Of a DNA stretch of 64,000 nucleotides, positions 1 to 10,900 are shown piece after piece. The notes under the pieces are model-generated. The model was not told the origin of the DNA and did no database searches. It saw only the letters and a list, made by a program, of their open reading frames with translations. The DNA is from Promethearchaeota archaeon (GTDB taxonomy: Archaea > Asgardarchaeota > Lokiarchaeia > Sigyniarchaeales > SOKP01): positions 34,420 to 98,419 of the forward strand of contig JAHPYZ010000005.1 in NCBI GenBank assembly GCA_019058425.1, given 5' to 3'. A program made the translations under genes and the position numbers. Positions within the stretch are counted from its first letter, which is position 1. Every line of letters begins with the position of its first letter.

Positions 1-2
1 TG

Positions 3-1334
3 GTGATATTTTTCCTACTTATCATTATGTCTTTTATTAATCTTATACTATTACTAATCACTATTATCACATTTCCTTTATTTTTCATTATAGCATTATC
101 TTTTCGAAAGCTAGCACGATCTAAAACATTATTAGGCCAGAGAGCCTTAGCTTCTGTCAATGCATTTGTTAAGGAGAGTTTTTCTGGGATTCAAATAGCT
201 AAAACATTTCGCCAAGAGGCAAAATTATATAAAAACTTTAATGAAGTAAATACAAATTCTTATAAAGTTAACATGCGAAGAGCATTTGTCTTAAATGCCA
301 TTTTTCCATCATTAGGAGTTATACAAGGGATTGTGATAACCTTACTAGTTTTTTATGGCGGAAATAGTGTTTTGGGAAATACCATCAGTGTGGGTGATTT
401 GAGTTTATTTATCCAAGGTTTAACTTATCTATTTTTTCCATTATTAACTTTAGCTTCATTTTGGCCTACATTTCAAACCGGAATGGCTGCCAGTGAGAGA
501 ATTTTTGCCCTTATAGATACATTACCTCAAGTAATTCAAAAAGACAATATAAAACCGTCTAAACTTCAAGGAGAAATTGAATTTCGAAATCTTTCATTTG
601 AATATGAAGAATCAAAAGAAGTTTTCAAAAATTTTACTTTAAAAATTGAACCGGGAGAATCAGTTGCTATTGTTGGTCATACTGGTGCAGGAAAATCAAG
701 TTTAGCAAGATTACTAGCAAGATTTTATGAATTTCAAGGAGGGGATATCCTTATTGATGGAATTAGCATTCGAAATTATGACCTCATGGAATACCGTAAG
801 TATATAGGAATTATTCCACAAACACCTTTCCTCTGGGCAGATACAATTGAAAATAATATAAAATACGGGAATAAAGAAGCATCAAGAGAGGATGTATACA
901 ATGCTTTGGATGCAACTAGTGGCTCGGATTGGATAGAAGAATTATCAAAAGGATTAAGAACTAAAACTGGTGAAAGAGGTAGTTTAATCTCAATGGGACA
1001 ACGCCAATTGGTTGTATTTGCTCGTGTTCTCTTGGAAAATCCTGCGATACTAATTTTAGATGAAGCAACAGCTTCAGTTGATCCTTTCACTGAGACACGG
1101 ATTCAAGATGCATTACAGAAGACAATTGAAGGGCGTACTTCAATCATAATTGCTCATCGCCTCTGGACAGTACGGCATGTAGATAGGATTATTGTACTCG
1201 ATCATGGAAAAATTATGGAAGAGGGTAATCATGATGAGTTAATGGCTAATGGTGGAATGTATGCGGCGCTCTATAACACATATTTCCGCCACCAATCCTT
1301 AGAATATATAGAAAATGTGAAAGAATTAACTTAA
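3..1334 (+). CDS. ABC transporter, TM + ATP-binding domain (5' truncated by window edge)
   Basis: Walker A GHTGAGKS, signature SMGQRQL, Walker B ILILDEAT, N-terminal TM segments. Confidence 0.93.
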   Translation: MIFFLLIIMSFINLILLLITIITFPLFFIIALSFRKLARSKTLLGQRALASVNAFVKESFSGIQIAKTFRQEAKLYKNFNEVNTNSYKVNMRRAFVLNAIFPSLGVIQGIVITLLVFYGGNSVLGNTISVGDLSLFIQGLTYLFFPLLTLASFWPTFQTGMAASERIFALIDTLPQVIQKDNIKPSKLQGEIEFRNLSFEYEESKEVFKNFTLKIEPGESVAIVGHTGAGKSSLARLLARFYEFQGGDILIDGISIRNYDLMEYRKYIGIIPQTPFLWADTIENNIKYGNKEASREDVYNALDATSGSDWIEELSKGLRTKTGERGSLISMGQRQLVVFARVLLENPAILILDEATASVDPFTETRIQDALQKTIEGRTSIIIAHRLWTVRHVDRIIVLDHGKIMEEGNHDELMANGGMYAALYNTYFRHQSLEYIENVKELT

Positions 1335-2983
1335 AAAGTATTTATTTTTTTTAATACAGGATATCTCCTTCCAATTCCAAAAGCACTTTCACTTACTTTA
1401 ATCGTCTGAACCAATTGCCTTCGCTTATATTCTGAGTTCAGATAGAGTCTTTTTACTTTATTGATGGTATTATTATCAAATCCTTTCTGCTTTAAACTTC
1501 TATACTCAGAGTCAATACCATTTTCAATAATTTCTTCTAGTATTACATCTAGTACTTCATATGGTGGTATAGAGTCACTATCTTTCTGATTCTCACGCAA
1601 TTCTGCAGTAGGAGGTCTTTCTATAATTCCTTTTGGTATTATCTCTTTTTCTCTATTTATCCAGTTACAAATCTCATAGATTTGTACTTTTAAAAGATCT
1701 CCTGGAATATTTTTACCTCCACATGTATCACCATATAGTGTACAATAACCTACAGCGATTTCAGATTTATTTCCAGTTGATACTAATAACCAATTAAATT
1801 TGTTTGAGTAGTACATCAAGATATTCGCCCTAATACGTGCTTGAAGATTTTCATCTGCAACGTTAAATGGTTGTTTTCCAAGATTTTTTTCTATATTCTT
1901 TTCAAAAGCAGCAAAAAGATCATCTATGGGATATATCACATATTTAATATCAAGATTTTCACAAAATTCTTTGGCTAATTCAATACTCTCTTGAGAAGTA
2001 AATCTTGTAGGCATCATAATACAATTAACTTTTTCTGAACCTAATGCAGTTGCACATACATAAGCAGTAAAGGCGGAATCAATTCCACCGCTTAGTCCTA
2101 AAACTACACCGTTAAATATTCCACTCTTATGAAAATAATCATATAAGTTCAACTGAAGTGCTTTAACGACTTCATCTCTCCAATCCATTTCATATGTAAG
2201 GGGGTTCTCTAAAGGCAATCCTTCTAATTCAATGTCAACTATGGGAAAATCTTCTTCAAATTCCTTCGCCTTAAAAACAATTTGACCAAATTTATTTGTA
2301 ACAAAACTTTGACCATCATATACAATTTCATCCATTCCACCAACCATGTTAACATATATAATTGGTACCGAAAGTTTTTTGGATTTTGATTGTATTAGGT
2401 TTGCTCTTAGTTTAAATTTGTTAATATGATAAGGAGATGCATTGATTACAAATAGAAGATCAGCTCCATTTTTTACTAGATTCTCAGCAACTTTGGTATC
2501 ATAATGTTCATCCCATATATCTTCACAGATCAAAATTCCACATTCAACGCTTTTAATATTGATTGGTTCGAATTTATCATCGAATGAGAAATATCTTCTC
2601 TCATCAAATATATCATAATTTGGTAATAATCGTTTATTCTCAACATACATTATATTTTTACCTTCAATAATTAAGGCGGAATTATAGAAACATTGGATCT
2701 TTTCTTTCAATTCAGGTGGTTTCGTGAATGTCCCGAGAATAATTACAGCGTTTGAGTTCATTTTCTTTATATTTTCAATCGCAATTTCATTTTTTTCTTG
2801 AATTAAAGGGTCGAGAATATGGTCCATAAGAGGATAACCAACTAATGACATTTCAGGAAAGACAATGATGTCTGCATTTTGCTTATCTTGAATTATATCG
2901 ATAATCTTCTTCTCATTAGATTCGATATCTCCTACTATAGGGTTAATCTGAGCAACAACTATTTTTAATTCCATATTTGACAA
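1331..2983 (-). CDS. nadE: NAD+ synthase, glutamine-hydrolysing (nitrilase domain + NadE domain)
   Basis: N-terminal carbon-nitrogen hydrolase (VFPEMSLVGYP, GILICEDIWD); C-terminal PP-loop LGLSGGIDSAF. Confidence 0.93.
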   Translation of the reverse strand: MSNMELKIVVAQINPIVGDIESNEKKIIDIIQDKQNADIIVFPEMSLVGYPLMDHILDPLIQEKNEIAIENIKKMNSNAVIILGTFTKPPELKEKIQCFYNSALIIEGKNIMYVENKRLLPNYDIFDERRYFSFDDKFEPINIKSVECGILICEDIWDEHYDTKVAENLVKNGADLLFVINASPYHINKFKLRANLIQSKSKKLSVPIIYVNMVGGMDEIVYDGQSFVTNKFGQIVFKAKEFEEDFPIVDIELEGLPLENPLTYEMDWRDEVVKALQLNLYDYFHKSGIFNGVVLGLSGGIDSAFTAYVCATALGSEKVNCIMMPTRFTSQESIELAKEFCENLDIKYVIYPIDDLFAAFEKNIEKNLGKQPFNVADENLQARIRANILMYYSNKFNWLLVSTGNKSEIAVGYCTLYGDTCGGKNIPGDLLKVQIYEICNWINREKEIIPKGIIERPPTAELRENQKDSDSIPPYEVLDVILEEIIENGIDSEYRSLKQKGFDNNTINKVKRLYLNSEYKRRQLVQTIKVSESAFGIGRRYPVLKKINTF

Positions 2984-3051
2984 TATTAAATCAGTATTAA
3001 AAAAATATGATATTTTGTTCCTCTAAATAATAGATGAAAAAAAAAGAAGAT

Positions 3052-4401
3052 TTATAATCTTATGTAGCGATTTCTTTCCCATTCAGAAACTACTACTCTA
3101 TAAGCATCATATTCTTCAAGCTTTGCATAATAATAGTTTTTAAATGCCGTTTCCCCAAAAACTTCCTTCATAAGTTCAGAATTTTTAAATTCTCTTAATG
3201 CTTCATGTAGACTTCCAGGTAAAGAAACGATACCTTCCTTTTCCATTTCTTTAGAAGATAAATGATATACATTTCTATCTGTTGGTTCAGAAATTTCAAT
3301 ATCCTTGGATAAAATACCTTCTAATCCGGCAGTCAAGAGGACACTAAATTGTAGGTATGGATTTCCAGATGGATCTGGACACCTTATTTCACACCTCGCA
3401 GCATTAGGGCGCCCATGAAAATCAGGTACTCTTATAAGAGGAGATCTATTTCGAAAACCCCATGCTAGATAAACAGGGGCTTCATACCCTGGGACAAGCC
3501 TCTTGTAAGAATTAGGCCAGCTACTTAAAACTGCACACATCTCTCTAGAATGTTTTAATTGTCCTGCGATCCATTTCTTCATCAATAATGAAATATTATC
3601 TTTATCATTTTCATCATAAAACATGTTATTTCCATTTTTCCATAAAGACTGATGAACATGCATCCCAGAACCATTTATTCCATCAAAAGGTTTAGCCATA
3701 AATGTCCCAACGAGGTTTTGATTCGCCGCGACAGTTTTAACTATTGTTTTTATCGTGATTGTATTATCAGCTGTATTTACAGCTTGATCATAGCGAAAAT
3801 CAATCTCATGTTGACCATAAGCCACTTCATGATGAATACATTCCACATTAATTCCCATAGCATCGCAATAATCTGCTATTTTATACCTTATCATTTCACT
3901 AATATCATAAGGGTCATAATCGAAGTATCCTCTTAGATCTGATGGTTTAAATTCTTGTTTTGTATCAGGAGTAAGAACGAAAAATTCCATTTCTGGAGCA
4001 CAATAGTAATTAAAACCATGTTTTTCTGCCTTTTTTACCGCACGTTGTAATATATATCTAGGATCTCCTTCATAACGTTGACCATCAGGTTTATAAATAT
4101 CACATATTACTCGTGCCACCTTATTTTCCTTTCTCCACGGCAAAAGATAAAAGGTACTAGGATCTGGAAGTGCAACTTTGTCACTCTCTTCAATCGCACC
4201 ATACCCTGTTATTGAGCTACCATCGAAATTTTCTCCAATCTCAAAGACATCGTCAATCCTTTTCGAATTTATCTCAAATGATTTGATGATCCCATGAATA
4301 TCAGTAAATTGGAGATATATATACTTGATATCCTCGTCTTTAATTTTCTCTATTGCGGCTTCACATAACTCTTTCCTATTAGGATTATTTTTTTCAATCA
4401 T
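3052..4401 (-). CDS. glnA: Glutamine synthetase type I
   Basis: FDGSSITGYGAIEESD, NGSGMHVHQSLW, RCPDPSGNPYLQFS motifs. Confidence 0.95.
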   Translation of the reverse strand: MIEKNNPNRKELCEAAIEKIKDEDIKYIYLQFTDIHGIIKSFEINSKRIDDVFEIGENFDGSSITGYGAIEESDKVALPDPSTFYLLPWRKENKVARVICDIYKPDGQRYEGDPRYILQRAVKKAEKHGFNYYCAPEMEFFVLTPDTKQEFKPSDLRGYFDYDPYDISEMIRYKIADYCDAMGINVECIHHEVAYGQHEIDFRYDQAVNTADNTITIKTIVKTVAANQNLVGTFMAKPFDGINGSGMHVHQSLWKNGNNMFYDENDKDNISLLMKKWIAGQLKHSREMCAVLSSWPNSYKRLVPGYEAPVYLAWGFRNRSPLIRVPDFHGRPNAARCEIRCPDPSGNPYLQFSVLLTAGLEGILSKDIEISEPTDRNVYHLSSKEMEKEGIVSLPGSLHEALREFKNSELMKEVFGETAFKNYYYAKLEEYDAYRVVVSEWERNRYIRL

Positions 4402-4466
4402 TTCAGTTCTTCTATTTGTTAATTTCTTTTTTCATCACTCTAAAATCTAGAAATTTGAATATTAGT

Positions 4467-4859
4467 TCATTCATATATCATTGAATTACTTACTCCTTTT
4501 TTGAAAACTCTTGAATCATTTATTGGCAGATCTCTGCAATTTCTCCACTTAGAAATACCAGATCTTAATATATAAAAACTACTGGATCGTCCATTTGAAT
4601 AACAATTCCATTTTCGTTCGCTTTTTGTTTTAAAATCTGAAAATTTTGGTTCAGAAGAAATCCTAATATATCTATTACACGACTTATGTTTCCCAAATGC
4701 TAAATTATCAAATTCCAAAAAAATACTACAATTCCATTTTTGAACTGAATTTCCATCTTTAGTAATTAATTCATTTGAATTGTATTCGTTTTCACATACT
4801 TGACATATTTTTCTGTCATGTATATATTTATTTCCACAAATCGGGCATTTCATTGACAT
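4467..4859 (-). CDS. Small zinc-ribbon protein with degenerate WNC-type repeats
   Basis: CPICGN...CQVCENEY zinc knuckle; repeated KWNCS/KWNCY/KWRNC. Confidence 0.45.
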   Translation of the reverse strand: MSMKCPICGNKYIHDRKICQVCENEYNSNELITKDGNSVQKWNCSIFLEFDNLAFGKHKSCNRYIRISSEPKFSDFKTKSERKWNCYSNGRSSSFYILRSGISKWRNCRDLPINDSRVFKKGVSNSMIYE

Positions 4860-5149
4860 ATTTAACCTCTATTCAAATCTAAATATTTAAATAAAAGGGA
4901 AAAATCCCCAAAAATTAAATCTTTATATATTATTATGATCATATATATAAAAACCTTCACCATTTCTAGTTCATATGCTTACATTTATGGAAGAAAAATC
5001 TTATAAATGATCACAAACATATTTTTAAAATGATCAAATGATATAATCGAAATTTTTTGTCGAGATAAAAAATGATCAAATGGATATTTTTTCAACTGTT
5101 TTATAGACAATTGCATAATTTTATAATAATTATATAATTCTCTATTATT

Positions 5150-5647
5150 ATGACTGAGAATAATAGCGTAGAGAATAAATTTGATTTAGATATAGAGATA
5201 CTAAAGAAATTGAGTCTAGATGGCAGAATCTCCTTTCGTCAACTTGCAAAAGACCTAGGTCACAAATCACCTGTTACCATAAAAAGACATATTGAAGATT
5301 TAGAACAAAAAGAAATAATAAAAAGTTATGGTGCTCAGCTAGATTATGAAAAATTAGGTTATGAAATCATGGCTATTATTGAAGTAACAATTTCTAAGGG
5401 AAAAATGTTTGAAGTAGAGGAAAAAATAGCTGAAAATCCTAATGTTTTTGGTGTGTATGATATAACTGGAACTTATGATGCTCTTATATTAGCAAGGTTT
5501 AAAACACGAGAAGAATTAAGTAATATGATAAAGGAGATTCATAAATCTCCAAATGTAGAGCGTACTAATACTCATTTCGTATTAAATACTATTAAAGAAG
5601 ATAGTTCCTTTGTTAGTCTAATTGAAGAAGAAAATAAGGAAAAGTAA
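5150..5647 (+). CDS. Lrp/AsnC family transcriptional regulator
   Basis: N-terminal HTH (LKKLSLDGRISFRQLAKDLG) and RAM domain (VFGVYDITGTYDALILARF). Confidence 0.88.
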   Translation: MTENNSVENKFDLDIEILKKLSLDGRISFRQLAKDLGHKSPVTIKRHIEDLEQKEIIKSYGAQLDYEKLGYEIMAIIEVTISKGKMFEVEEKIAENPNVFGVYDITGTYDALILARFKTREELSNMIKEIHKSPNVERTNTHFVLNTIKEDSSFVSLIEEENKEK

Positions 5648-5873
5648 TACAAGAATCCTTCTCGTGGTCCATTAGAAAAATTCATTTAGTTTTTAATTAA
5701 GAATATAAATTTATTTATAGTTTGAAAAGCTAATTCATTTCTTCTAAATTAAAGAAGTCTTGTGGACGACATATTTTATCTATCAAATATATTTCAATAA
5801 TCTCGTAGTCTCTTAACAATTATAGCTATAATACTTTATTAAATTCATAAAATTCTATTTTAATATCAGGGCA

Positions 5874-6896
5874 ATGGAAGACAAAGAGGTATTAATAGCT
5901 CTTAATGTTGAGTTAAATCAAGTTTTTAATCTTCGTTATAGAAGACCGAAAAATCCACAAAACTATACATGGATATGTAATAATTGTAAGAAACAGGTTT
6001 ATTACAATGAATATGAAAACTGCTTCAAGCATAGGGGTTTAAAACCAGATGATTTTGAACCCGAGACTGTTGAACATAAAACAATGAAAGAATATTGTTA
6101 CAATACTTTTCCATTAGTTAATCCAATAACTTCCAGACAATTGGAATATCGGTTTGGAGATCAAATTGCAGATGTATATTTAGAGCTACGAGATGGTAAT
6201 AAAGTTGCAATTGAGTGCCAAAATTCTCCGATAACCAAGAAAAAGTTAATAAATCGAACAAAAAAATATGCTGCGAAAGATATCTATGTATTGTGGATTT
6301 TTAATGGCTCGAGTACATGTGTATCAGAAGAAAAGAAACCATTAAATATAGAAAAAGTTCGAGTTCTGGGAGAAGAAAAAAGAGTACATAATCTCTATGG
6401 TGGACGTATCTATTATATGAATGTAGTGGGAGATGAAGTTATCGACGAACCGTATGCTCTGCATTACTCCCCATATTTCGAAAACAAGCCATCTGAGACG
6501 AGTATTTATGGTCATGATAAATATTATAAAGAATATCAGAGTGTGACAGTTGGAAATATTCCTACTTATAAGATTGTATGTAATGAGTATAATGGGTATA
6601 AACTAGCACGGTTTATGGATAAAAATGTTAGTATTTCTTGCACTGATCAACTACTTACTCACATAAGAGATCTGTGTTTTAAACGAGTAGATGAAGGAGG
6701 GATAGATGAGAAGTATGAGTTTAAAATTTCGGTTGATTATATAATAGACTTGGTAAGAGAAGAATTTGGATACTTTTTACCATATTTGATTCTCAAAAGG
6801 TCAAGAAAAATCAAAAATGTTAAATTTGGAAAGACTATCGATGAGAATTATAACGTTCAAGAAATGTTGACATTTCGAACTACAGATTATTTATAG
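5874..6896 (+). CDS. CoiA-like nuclease-domain protein
   Basis: CNNCKKQ zinc knuckle followed by R..D...EL..G..VAIECQNSPI (CoiA/PD-(D/E)XK-like) and VLWIFNG. Confidence 0.6.
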   Translation: MEDKEVLIALNVELNQVFNLRYRRPKNPQNYTWICNNCKKQVYYNEYENCFKHRGLKPDDFEPETVEHKTMKEYCYNTFPLVNPITSRQLEYRFGDQIADVYLELRDGNKVAIECQNSPITKKKLINRTKKYAAKDIYVLWIFNGSSTCVSEEKKPLNIEKVRVLGEEKRVHNLYGGRIYYMNVVGDEVIDEPYALHYSPYFENKPSETSIYGHDKYYKEYQSVTVGNIPTYKIVCNEYNGYKLARFMDKNVSISCTDQLLTHIRDLCFKRVDEGGIDEKYEFKISVDYIIDLVREEFGYFLPYLILKRSRKIKNVKFGKTIDENYNVQEMLTFRTTDYL

Positions 6897-7000
6897 TTTG
6901 CATTTTGCTTTTATTATTCTAAACTAATTTTTTCTTTAAATATAATGATTAGATTTCTAATTAAGAATATCATAAAATTAAGTTTAGATAATGTAAATGT

Positions 7001-7471
7001 ATGGCTATTATGATGTGCTCCTATTATTCTCCAATAAAAACAGAGAAAACGATTCAGGATGTTACTAAAGAAATTATTAACATTCTGAGTTTCCATGAGT
7101 ATCCTGAGATCTTATTCATTACAAATAATCAATATAAACAGCTCAATACATTTGAAAGATTACAAGAAGATATCTTCTACTTTCAAGAATCAATTGATTG
7201 GTGGTATATGGATAGAAAATATGAACATTGGTATATGATATCTCAAGACTTTTCTCAACGAATTCTGGTAGCCTTAAAATCAATAAAAATACGGAAAATA
7301 CCACTTTTTGGGAAATTTGAAGATCTAACTCTTTCTAAAGAATATTATGATAATGTTCTATCATCCTTTATTAGAAAAATGAAAAAATTGTACAAAATTC
7401 TATTGGATTGGGTAAATTTTTTAGATACAATAGAATTGCACCTATATAATAAAGCTAAAATTAAATGCTGA
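7001..7471 (+). CDS. Hypothetical protein
   Basis: Open frame, starts after TA-rich spacer, overlaps next ORF by 7 nt. Confidence 0.5.
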   Translation: MAIMMCSYYSPIKTEKTIQDVTKEIINILSFHEYPEILFITNNQYKQLNTFERLQEDIFYFQESIDWWYMDRKYEHWYMISQDFSQRILVALKSIKIRKIPLFGKFEDLTLSKEYYDNVLSSFIRKMKKLYKILLDWVNFLDTIELHLYNKAKIKC

Positions 7472-7929
7472 AGCAACTAAAGGTAATGAATGAAGTTAAA
7501 GCAAAGAAAAAAAATATTAGGCATTCTCTCCGTACATTAAATCGAAAAGCGAATAAATACATGAAGCCATATAGTATAACTCGAGAAATCTATGCCCGAG
7601 GATATAGATCTTTATTAACAACAGATATCTGGAAAGAAGCAAAATTTCTTCTCCTTGAGTATAAAATTTTAAACGCATCATATCTAGAATGCCCAATCTG
7701 TCATCAAATTGTAGACAAAAACCATTCAGTCCTTCATCATAAGAAGTATAATAGGAGAAAATTATTCAAACCTAACTATACAACATTTGTACATTATAAG
7801 TGCCATGAACATATCCATCAAACTAAAAAGTTTCACCTGATTCCTAAATGTGTTAAGAGACAATTATTATTTTATAGTCTTATCTTTCTCTCCCTTATAA
7901 TTGTGTTTTTATTTTACCGATTTTATTGA
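7465..7929 (+). CDS. HNH-like zinc-binding protein with C-terminal TM
   Basis: CPICHQIVDKNHSVLHHKKYNRRKLFKPNYTTFVHYKCHEHIHQ resembles HNH/zinc fold; hydrophobic C-terminus. Confidence 0.5.
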   Translation: MLKQLKVMNEVKAKKKNIRHSLRTLNRKANKYMKPYSITREIYARGYRSLLTTDIWKEAKFLLLEYKILNASYLECPICHQIVDKNHSVLHHKKYNRRKLFKPNYTTFVHYKCHEHIHQTKKFHLIPKCVKRQLLFYSLIFLSLIIVFLFYRFY

Positions 7930-7939
7930 CTTTTTTGTT

Positions 7940-7951
7940 TTTCTTTAAATA
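7940..7951 (+). promoter_or_regulatory. Archaeal TATA-box-like element TTTCTTTAAATA
   Basis: About 22 nt before the likely ATG of the giant ORF (7973); same 12-mer recurs elsewhere in the window. Confidence 0.5.
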
Positions 7952-7963
7952 ATTTCAATAAAT

Positions 7964-10900
7964 TTGGTATTGATGGAATTAAGAAAACAAAGATTCTTGT
8001 GGATCGTAGGACTATTTGTAAGTCTTTTAATTTTTACATCATTTACTAAATCTCAATTAGACGCAAAATCAAATGAGGGATTAGATTCGCATCCAATTGC
8101 TTCAGCAAATCATTTTGATTTCGTGTCTGAAATACTTGATTCTAAATTAAACGAATATAATTCCTCGGGATATTTTTCTCAGATATATCAGCCCTCCTTA
8201 CAAGCTACATATTATGCTCTTTATATCTTAGATGTTATAGGGCGAACTTCAACTATAAACCAATCTAAAATACTTAATTTTATAATGAGTTGCTATAATC
8301 AAAGCTCAAATACGTTTACAGACGATTACTCGCAGAGGTATTTAGATATGAACGCTACAAAGACATATTATCCATATACTTCACTTTTAGAAGTAAATTG
8401 TTATGCGATTCTTTCACTTGAAATTTTAAACAGTCTAAATCAGATTGATGAGCAAGAATCGATTGATTTCATTTGGAGTTGTTATCAACCTACAACAAGT
8501 GGGTTTATTGGGCAGCCGTATGATTCAGGATTGCCTGATTATTTCAAGATATCCACGATGGACAATACATATTTCGCAATCGTAACACTAGATCTCCTGA
8601 TGAATAATTGGAACAGTTACATCACAGAAAAAAGTGAGATCGTCCAATATATACAGCATTTACAATCAACCAATACTTTCTTCTGGTACTTTGGAGGGTT
8701 TGAAAATGATATGGATCAGACAATCGATACAATAGATTTATTTGAACCAAATCTTCTCTCATCCTACTATTGCATTAAGTCATTAGATATCTTTGGGATG
8801 ATAGATGTTATTAATTTAAACAACTTCCATCAATTTCTTGATGGTTTATACGATCCGGCAACGTTTAGTTTTCAAATGTCTCATTTTGCATTTGAAGACT
8901 ATGGAAATATAGTCGGAACTTCCTTAGGTTTAACATCTGCTAATTTAACAGGCTTTACTGGAATTGATAGAACTGAAGTTATCAATTTTATATTAAATAA
9001 TCGGAATAATAAGGGTCTCTGGAACTATTCTACTGATGATATCTATTGTGAATTGATAGATACATACCAAGTAATAAGATCCTTATCAGATTCAGGTGAA
9101 TTATCTCAATTGTCAGAAAACAATAAGGATTTGATTTCGAGTGCTTTATTTATTTTCAATAGCTATCAAGGATTTTCACTCCTTTCAAAGGATTATACTT
9201 CGACTAACCTATTATATACTATAATTAATTCTTTTGATCTCTATAATAGAACGTTAGAATTAGATGATGAATATCTTTATTCCACTATTGAGAAATCTTT
9301 ATTGTACTATTCAACATCAGATTGTGAAGGATTTTTAGGAGGTTTATTCTTCGAGGAGGACTTGCGTAAGTATCGTTCATTTCCACTTGAGTATTACTAT
9401 TCAGGAAATCAACAACACTATCAAGAAGAAGGAGCCTTTTTAGTATCACATAGGAGTACATCTCAAGCATTAGCTTCATTAAAGATATTAGGAAAATTAG
9501 ATGAATTGGGTGGGACTCATAATCTCACTAAGTTATTAGATTCTATTCTCGATTCTCAATTCCTAATGATGGGATATGAAAACTATGGAGGCTTCCTTCC
9601 ATTTCTTACATTCTCTTTGGGGACTCCTGAGTATCAAAACGAAGTAATTTATCTCGATTATTCTTATTTCGGAATATCTGTTATGGAATTACTTAGTAAT
9701 TATTTAGGATTAGGAAATTTAAGTTCTCTTGCTTTTGATAAACTTGCGCTCAGTAGTTATATTCACAATAATTTTTATGAAGATGTAATATATCAATATT
9801 TTTCTCCTGGATATACTATGAATCCTGAAATTCTGATAGAAAATACGTTTTATGCTGCTTCTATCCTCAAAAGCATAGATCTGTATGATTTAGATGAGGA
9901 AAAAATAAAGAATTTTGTTTTAGATTTTATTAATTACTCGAATATAAGAAATATATATTATTCTTATAAGATATCATCAATTTTAGATGAAAAGATCCCT
10001 TTTAATTATGATCTTATTTATCAACTTATAGGAAATATCTATTCTGGAGAGTTAAAAGAGTATTTTACTACATTGGATAAAAATAAAATCGAGCAGGAAA
10101 TACTTTTATGGATAGCGGATATGATTGTAAATGATCTCGGAAATTCCTTTACATCAATACATATCGATTATCTTGAAGGATGCAAGTTCCTCTCTACAGG
10201 AAATAACATTACCTTTACAATTACTTCAAAATATACTGGAACGTATTGGTACTGGATTGATGGGATTCTTGTGGATTCCCAGACCTTCAATTCAGGAGGA
10301 GAGACCATTGTATACTCATTAGATAGCTACACTGGTACTATAAAAGATTATAATATAAAGATTAATGCATCAGTTCTGGATGGAAGTTATGAGGAAATAT
10401 CTACCATATTTAGTGTTTATTCTGATTCTAGTACTATCGTGAACATCTTATCACTGGGGAATTATGAATTTATGACAACAGGTCATAATATTACTTTCTC
10501 TTTACACTCTCAATATCCCGATTGGTATAATCTCTCTATTGACAACATTGAAGTTAGTGTTGGAAATTATACAGATGGAGAAATTTTTACCATCCCCATA
10601 GATGGCTATGAAGTAGGAGACCATAATGTTGTTATATGGAGTAGAGGTTTAGATGATAAAGAAGGAACCGCGAGTAGTAACTTTTCAGTCTATTCTACTT
10701 CTGAGACAATAATAACAATTCACTCCATTGATAACTATGTATATAATTCAACTGGGAATTTACTTAATTTTAGCATTAGCTCTGACTTTCCTGAGAACTA
10801 TACAATAGAGATAGATGGTATTCTGGTATATGAAGGAACTTACACGAGCAATTTTCCAATCTTAATTTCGATTGATGGATATATTGCAGGTGTTCATGTC

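Noticed and set aside
776-1090. Minus-strand ORF of 104 aa
   Set aside because: Lies wholly antisense within the ABC transporter ATPase domain; spurious
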